This document shows, one piece after another, positions 5,162-6,956 of a DNA stretch of 6,956 nucleotides; the first letter of the stretch is position 1, and each line of letters opens with the position of its first letter. The stretch is from assembly GCA_002392705.1 (NCBI GenBank), contig DGHP01000143.1:640-7595 (forward strand). The letters run 5' to 3'. The notes under the pieces are model-generated. The model was not told the DNA's origin. It made no database searches and was given only the letters and a program-made list of their open reading frames with translations. A program made the position numbers and the translations under genes. This DNA is from Lachnospiraceae bacterium UBA3845. Its GTDB lineage: Bacteria; Bacillota; Clostridia; Lachnospirales; Lachnospiraceae.

Positions 5162-6118
5162 TTTCTGCGCACCTTCTTTCCGCAGGAACCGGTCCCTTAC
5201 CGGGCGGAACAGCATCGGATACAGGCCGAATATCACAAAGGCCATAACCCCGTAGCGGACCACGCGCAGGAACATCATAAGCCCTGTCCCCGGATCGGGG
5301 AAGCATACTGAGAAAATCTTTTTCAGAAGAAACGTCAGCGCTCCGAACAATACCACCGCGCCAAGCACCCTCTGCAGCGATTCCGGAATACCCGACGCCT
5401 TTTCAAAATTCACAAAGCGCTCCTCAAAAAGGAAAGACAGAAGCATGCCGATCAGAAGACCCAGTCCCGCAAAGTACTCCTCGGTTCTGCAGTAGAACAC
5501 GCCTGTCAGCGAAACTGCCAGAAGAAGGGCATATAAAATCCGCCTGTCCCGGATTTTCCGGCGCAGAAATCCGAGAAACAGAATAATCAGAAGCCCCAGA
5601 AGCCATCCCGCCAGAACGTCAGTCGGGTAATGAACGCCCAGCAGTACGCGGGACAGGCCGACCAGGAAGATCAGTACACATGCGGCGGCTTCCACAGCTT
5701 TTCCCCGCTTTCTTTCTGTGTCCGGATACAGGGCGATCGTTCCAAACGCAGTGACCGCGTTTGTGGAATGCCCGCTGGGGAAGGAATAGCCCTGCGTCTG
5801 TATGTCTAAGGCATCCGCTTTCGCGCTGACTTTTCTCAGGCAGCGGATCCCCGGATGATCAAAATAAGGACGTCTCCTGAAAAAGACATTTTTGATCATG
5901 GGATTCCAGACCGTTCCGATAATCAGGTTGAGCCCCAGGACCTTTCCGAACTCCTTGTCCCGGCACAGATATATGTAAAACAGGATTGCCGCAAGGATCA
6001 TCTCTTCCCCGAACATCGTGAAAAAAGATGCCGCCGCAGTCCCGAAAGGCCCCATCCCCTTCTGCAGAAATTCCATAAGCCGGACTTCCCAGCCGAAATA
6101 AAAGGATACACTATTCAT
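5159..6118 (-). CDS. PAP2 superfamily membrane phosphatase
   Basis: This is a 319-aa polytopic membrane protein. PAP2 enzymes remove phosphate from lipid phosphates such as phosphatidic acid or undecaprenyl diphosphate, with the active site facing outward. All three signature motifs are intact: K76-x6-R83-P84, P114-S115-G116-H117, and S156-R157-x5-H163-x3-D167. H117 and H163 are the expected catalytic residues. After the PAP2 core (to about residue 185) there is an additional C-terminal half with four or so hydrophobic segments. The start is placed at the ATG 6118-6116 because GGAGG (6131-6127) lies 8 nt before it. A longer frame starting at the TTG at 6133 would use the ribosome binding site itself as codons. 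The gene is divergent from the secreted-protein gene and followed by azlCD. Which substrate it acts on cannot be told from sequence; undecaprenyl-diphosphate recycling is one option. Confidence 0.92.
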   Translation of the reverse strand: MNSVSFYFGWEVRLMEFLQKGMGPFGTAAASFFTMFGEEMILAAILFYIYLCRDKEFGKVLGLNLIIGTVWNPMIKNVFFRRRPYFDHPGIRCLRKVSAKADALDIQTQGYSFPSGHSTNAVTAFGTIALYPDTERKRGKAVEAAACVLIFLVGLSRVLLGVHYPTDVLAGWLLGLLIILFLGFLRRKIRDRRILYALLLAVSLTGVFYCRTEEYFAGLGLLIGMLLSFLFEERFVNFEKASGIPESLQRVLGAVVLFGALTFLLKKIFSVCFPDPGTGLMMFLRVVRYGVMAFVIFGLYPMLFRPVRDRFLRKEGAQK

Positions 6119-6126
6119 TCCGAATA

Positions 6127-6131
6127 CCTCC
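6127..6131 (-). promoter_or_regulatory. Ribosome binding site deciding the PAP2 start
   Basis: GGAGG on the minus strand, 8 nt before the ATG at 6118. It overlaps the alternative TTG start at 6133, which argues against that longer form. Confidence 0.85.
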
Positions 6132-6134
6132 AAA

Positions 6135-6147
6135 AGTATGCTATACT
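6135..6147 (+). promoter_or_regulatory. Extended -10 promoter element for the secreted-protein gene
   Basis: TATGCTATACT (6137-6147) fits the TRTGn plus -10 pattern of Gram-positive extended -10 promoters, with TATACT at 6142-6147. No good -35 is found 16-18 bp upstream, which such promoters tolerate. RNA would start near 6154, giving a leader of about 105 nt. The element lies in a small palindrome, AGTAT-GCT-ATACT (6135-6147), so a minus-strand -10 (CATACT) overlaps it, but that one would start RNA too close to the PAP2 ribosome binding site. Confidence 0.45.
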
Positions 6148-6153
6148 ATGATT

Positions 6154-6258
6154 AACAATCTGACCGGCAGCTTAGCCGCGCAGTCCGGAAGAACCCCGGG
6201 CGGTGCCGCCAAAACACCGGTAACCCATCACAATCTTGCTCGTAGGAGGAGACAGAAA
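6154..6258 (+). promoter_or_regulatory. GC-rich leader of the secreted-protein gene
   Basis: The roughly 105 nt between the predicted RNA start and the ATG contain short GC-rich inverted repeats, for example GGCG-GTGC-CGCC near 6199-6211 and several CCGG tetramers that can pair with one another. The frame is open through this stretch, but the encoded residues look non-biological (GRTPGGAAKTPVTHHNLARRRRQ). The strong ribosome binding site AGGAGG at 6244-6249 marks the true start after it. No known riboswitch was recognised. Confidence 0.3.
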
Positions 6259-6783
6259 ATGAAAAACAAATGGAAAGCTTTACCCCTGTTCTGCCTGCTG
6301 CTGATCGTATTTTCTTTCTCAGTCACAGGCCATGCGGAAATTGTCAAGCCGGTTTCCCGCGGCATGACCGGAAAGAGAGCCGTGAAGTGCCTGACATGTG
6401 CCAAAGACTATCTGACCACAACCAGCACCTTCTATACAGAATTATCCGCTTCCCTCAGTTCAGGCGCGGCAGCCGTCAGCAGCACCACGGTTTACAGCGC
6501 TCTGCCCGGCTTTTCTGCTGCTTCCGGGAAAGCCATTCAGCGTCTTGAGTCCATCAACTCGAAAATCAACCGCCTGCTGAACAAGGGCGTCACAAAGAGA
6601 GGCCGCAAACTTCTGCTCTATGTGCAGAGCTGCATACAGGGCGAACTGACTTTCATCCGTTCTCTCGGCACCCGCCCGGTATCCTCATCCGCGGATTATG
6701 TGAAAGAACATATGAAACAGGTCAAACCGCAGGCAAAGAAGATAAAGGAATACGCACAGCGTGTCGGCAGCCGTTATTACTGA
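6259..6783 (+). CDS. Small, basic secreted protein of unknown function
   Basis: I do not recognise this family. The start ATG at 6259 follows AGGAGG (6244-6249) by 9 nt; an in-frame ATG at 6148 would add 37 residues with no ribosome binding site and would hide the signal peptide. The 174-aa product begins MKNKWK, then a hydrophobic core at about 7-22, and a signal peptidase I site at GHA|E (after residue 26). The mature part, about 148 aa, is strongly basic, with about 25 K/R against about 8 D/E. It has a CxxC pair (C44, C47) and one further cysteine (C125). The region 50-90 is rich in Ser, Thr and Ala, and 91-170 looks helical. There is no lipobox, no sortase motif and no membrane anchor, so it should be released or stay on the wall by charge. 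It is a single-gene unit with its own promoter and terminator, divergent from the PAP2 gene. Confidence 0.8.
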   Translation: MKNKWKALPLFCLLLIVFSFSVTGHAEIVKPVSRGMTGKRAVKCLTCAKDYLTTTSTFYTELSASLSSGAAAVSSTTVYSALPGFSAASGKAIQRLESINSKINRLLNKGVTKRGRKLLLYVQSCIQGELTFIRSLGTRPVSSSADYVKEHMKQVKPQAKKIKEYAQRVGSRYY

Positions 6784-6825
6784 TCCCTGACAGAAAATCA
6801 GAGGACGAAGTTTTAACAGAAGTTT

Positions 6826-6864
6826 GAGCCGGGAATCCGCCAGAGCGGATTCCCGGCTCCTTTT
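6826..6864 (+). terminator. Intrinsic terminator of the secreted-protein gene
   Basis: A perfect 15-bp stem (6826-6840 with 6845-6859) with a CAGA loop is followed by CTTTTAT on the plus strand. It lies 43 nt after the stop codon. Because the ligase-like gene converges from the right, the same hairpin may also slow transcription from the other side, although the minus-strand copy is followed by AAACTT and has no T-run. Confidence 0.93.
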
Positions 6865-6866
6865 AT

Positions 6867-6894
6867 CGGACAGGGGCGTTTTCTTCTCTGTCCG
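6867..6894. repeat. Second inverted repeat in the convergent intergenic region
   Basis: CGGACAG (6867-6873) and CTGTCCG (6888-6894) are perfect 7-bp inverted copies around a 14-nt loop. It sits 8 nt after the stop codon of the minus-strand ligase-like gene. Neither strand has a clear T-run after it, so it is more likely a 3' stabilising stem of that message than an efficient terminator. Confidence 0.45.
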
Positions 6895-6902
6895 TTCCCT
6901 GT

Positions 6903-6956
6903 TTATTCATAGCGCTCGTCGATCACGCGCTTTGTCTTTTTCTCGCTTCTGGGCAG
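6903..6956 (-). CDS. Phenylacetate-CoA ligase-like protein (C-terminal 17 residues only, paaK-type)
   Basis: The last 54 bases on the minus strand read LPRSEKKTKRVIDERYE and then TAA. The pattern PRSE.K..RV.D.R is the usual C-terminal end of phenylacetate-CoA ligase family enzymes, adenylate-forming proteins that activate aryl acids with CoA. The conserved lysine of this C-terminal subdomain is probably among K6, K7 and K9 of this tail. In anaerobic gut bacteria such proteins often serve aromatic amino acid metabolism together with indolepyruvate oxidoreductase, but those genes are not in view. The rest of the gene, including the catalytic adenylation motifs, lies outside the window, so the call rests on a short tail only. 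Confidence 0.6.
   Translation of the reverse strand: MPRSEKKTKRVIDERYE

Noticed and set aside
6119..6133. TTG start for the PAP2 gene at 6133
   Set aside because: The codons would overlap the GGAGG site, which is properly spaced for the ATG at 6118.
6148..6258. N-terminal extension of the secreted protein from the ATG at 6148
   Set aside because: That ATG directly follows the -10 element and would precede the RNA start. A strong ribosome binding site and a signal peptide both point to the ATG at 6259.
6154..6258. Known riboswitch (cobalamin, SAM, c-di-GMP)
   Set aside because: I checked by eye for their conserved boxes and found none; short GC-rich stems alone are not enough.

Overview
The window looks like chromosomal DNA of an anaerobic Gram-positive gut-type bacterium, most likely class Clostridia and plausibly Lachnospiraceae. 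This is an inference from the moderately high GC coding DNA, the strong AGGAGG ribosome binding sites in front of most genes, and the protein types. Those include a clostridial 'NRCH' variant of the secreted DNA/RNA non-specific nuclease, azlCD, and a CUT1 sugar ABC cassette with no ATPase gene in view. No rRNA, tRNA, CRISPR array, transposase or phage gene was seen.

Layout. Almost everything is on the minus strand, so transcription runs from right to left. (1) Positions 1-2621 hold a carbohydrate ABC importer in the order substrate-binding protein (2621-1344), MalF-type permease (1149-262), MalG-type permease (260 to beyond the left edge). A good sigma-A type promoter (TTGATT, 17 bp, TATAAT) lies at 2745-2717. 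Further upstream are two copies of a 12-bp direct repeat with a 21-bp period. A strong stem-loop sits between the binding-protein and permease genes and may set their relative expression. (2) 2997-3773 encodes a membrane-anchored or secreted DNA/RNA non-specific nuclease. (3) 3901-4949 is azlC-azlD, a branched-chain amino acid exporter pair with a 4-bp start/stop overlap. azlC starts with TTG. (4) 5159-6118 encodes an integral membrane PAP2 phosphatase with all three catalytic motifs. Its tail has been duplicated: a ~52-bp unit containing the stop codon and 3' trailer occurs twice in tandem between this gene and azlC. (5) 6259-6783, the only plus-strand gene, encodes a small, very basic secreted protein of unknown function. 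It has an extended -10 promoter and a perfect 15-bp-stem terminator. (6) The last 54 bases are the C-terminal end of a phenylacetate-CoA-ligase-like protein on the minus strand, convergent with the secreted-protein gene.

The parts look functionally independent: sugar uptake, extracellular nucleic acid degradation, amino acid export, and lipid-phosphate or cell-envelope phosphatase activity. I found no convincing new multi-gene system. The most interesting items are the operator-like direct repeats before the sugar operon, a binding protein that lacks a lipobox, the duplicated 3' trailer of the PAP2 gene, and the orphan basic secreted protein.
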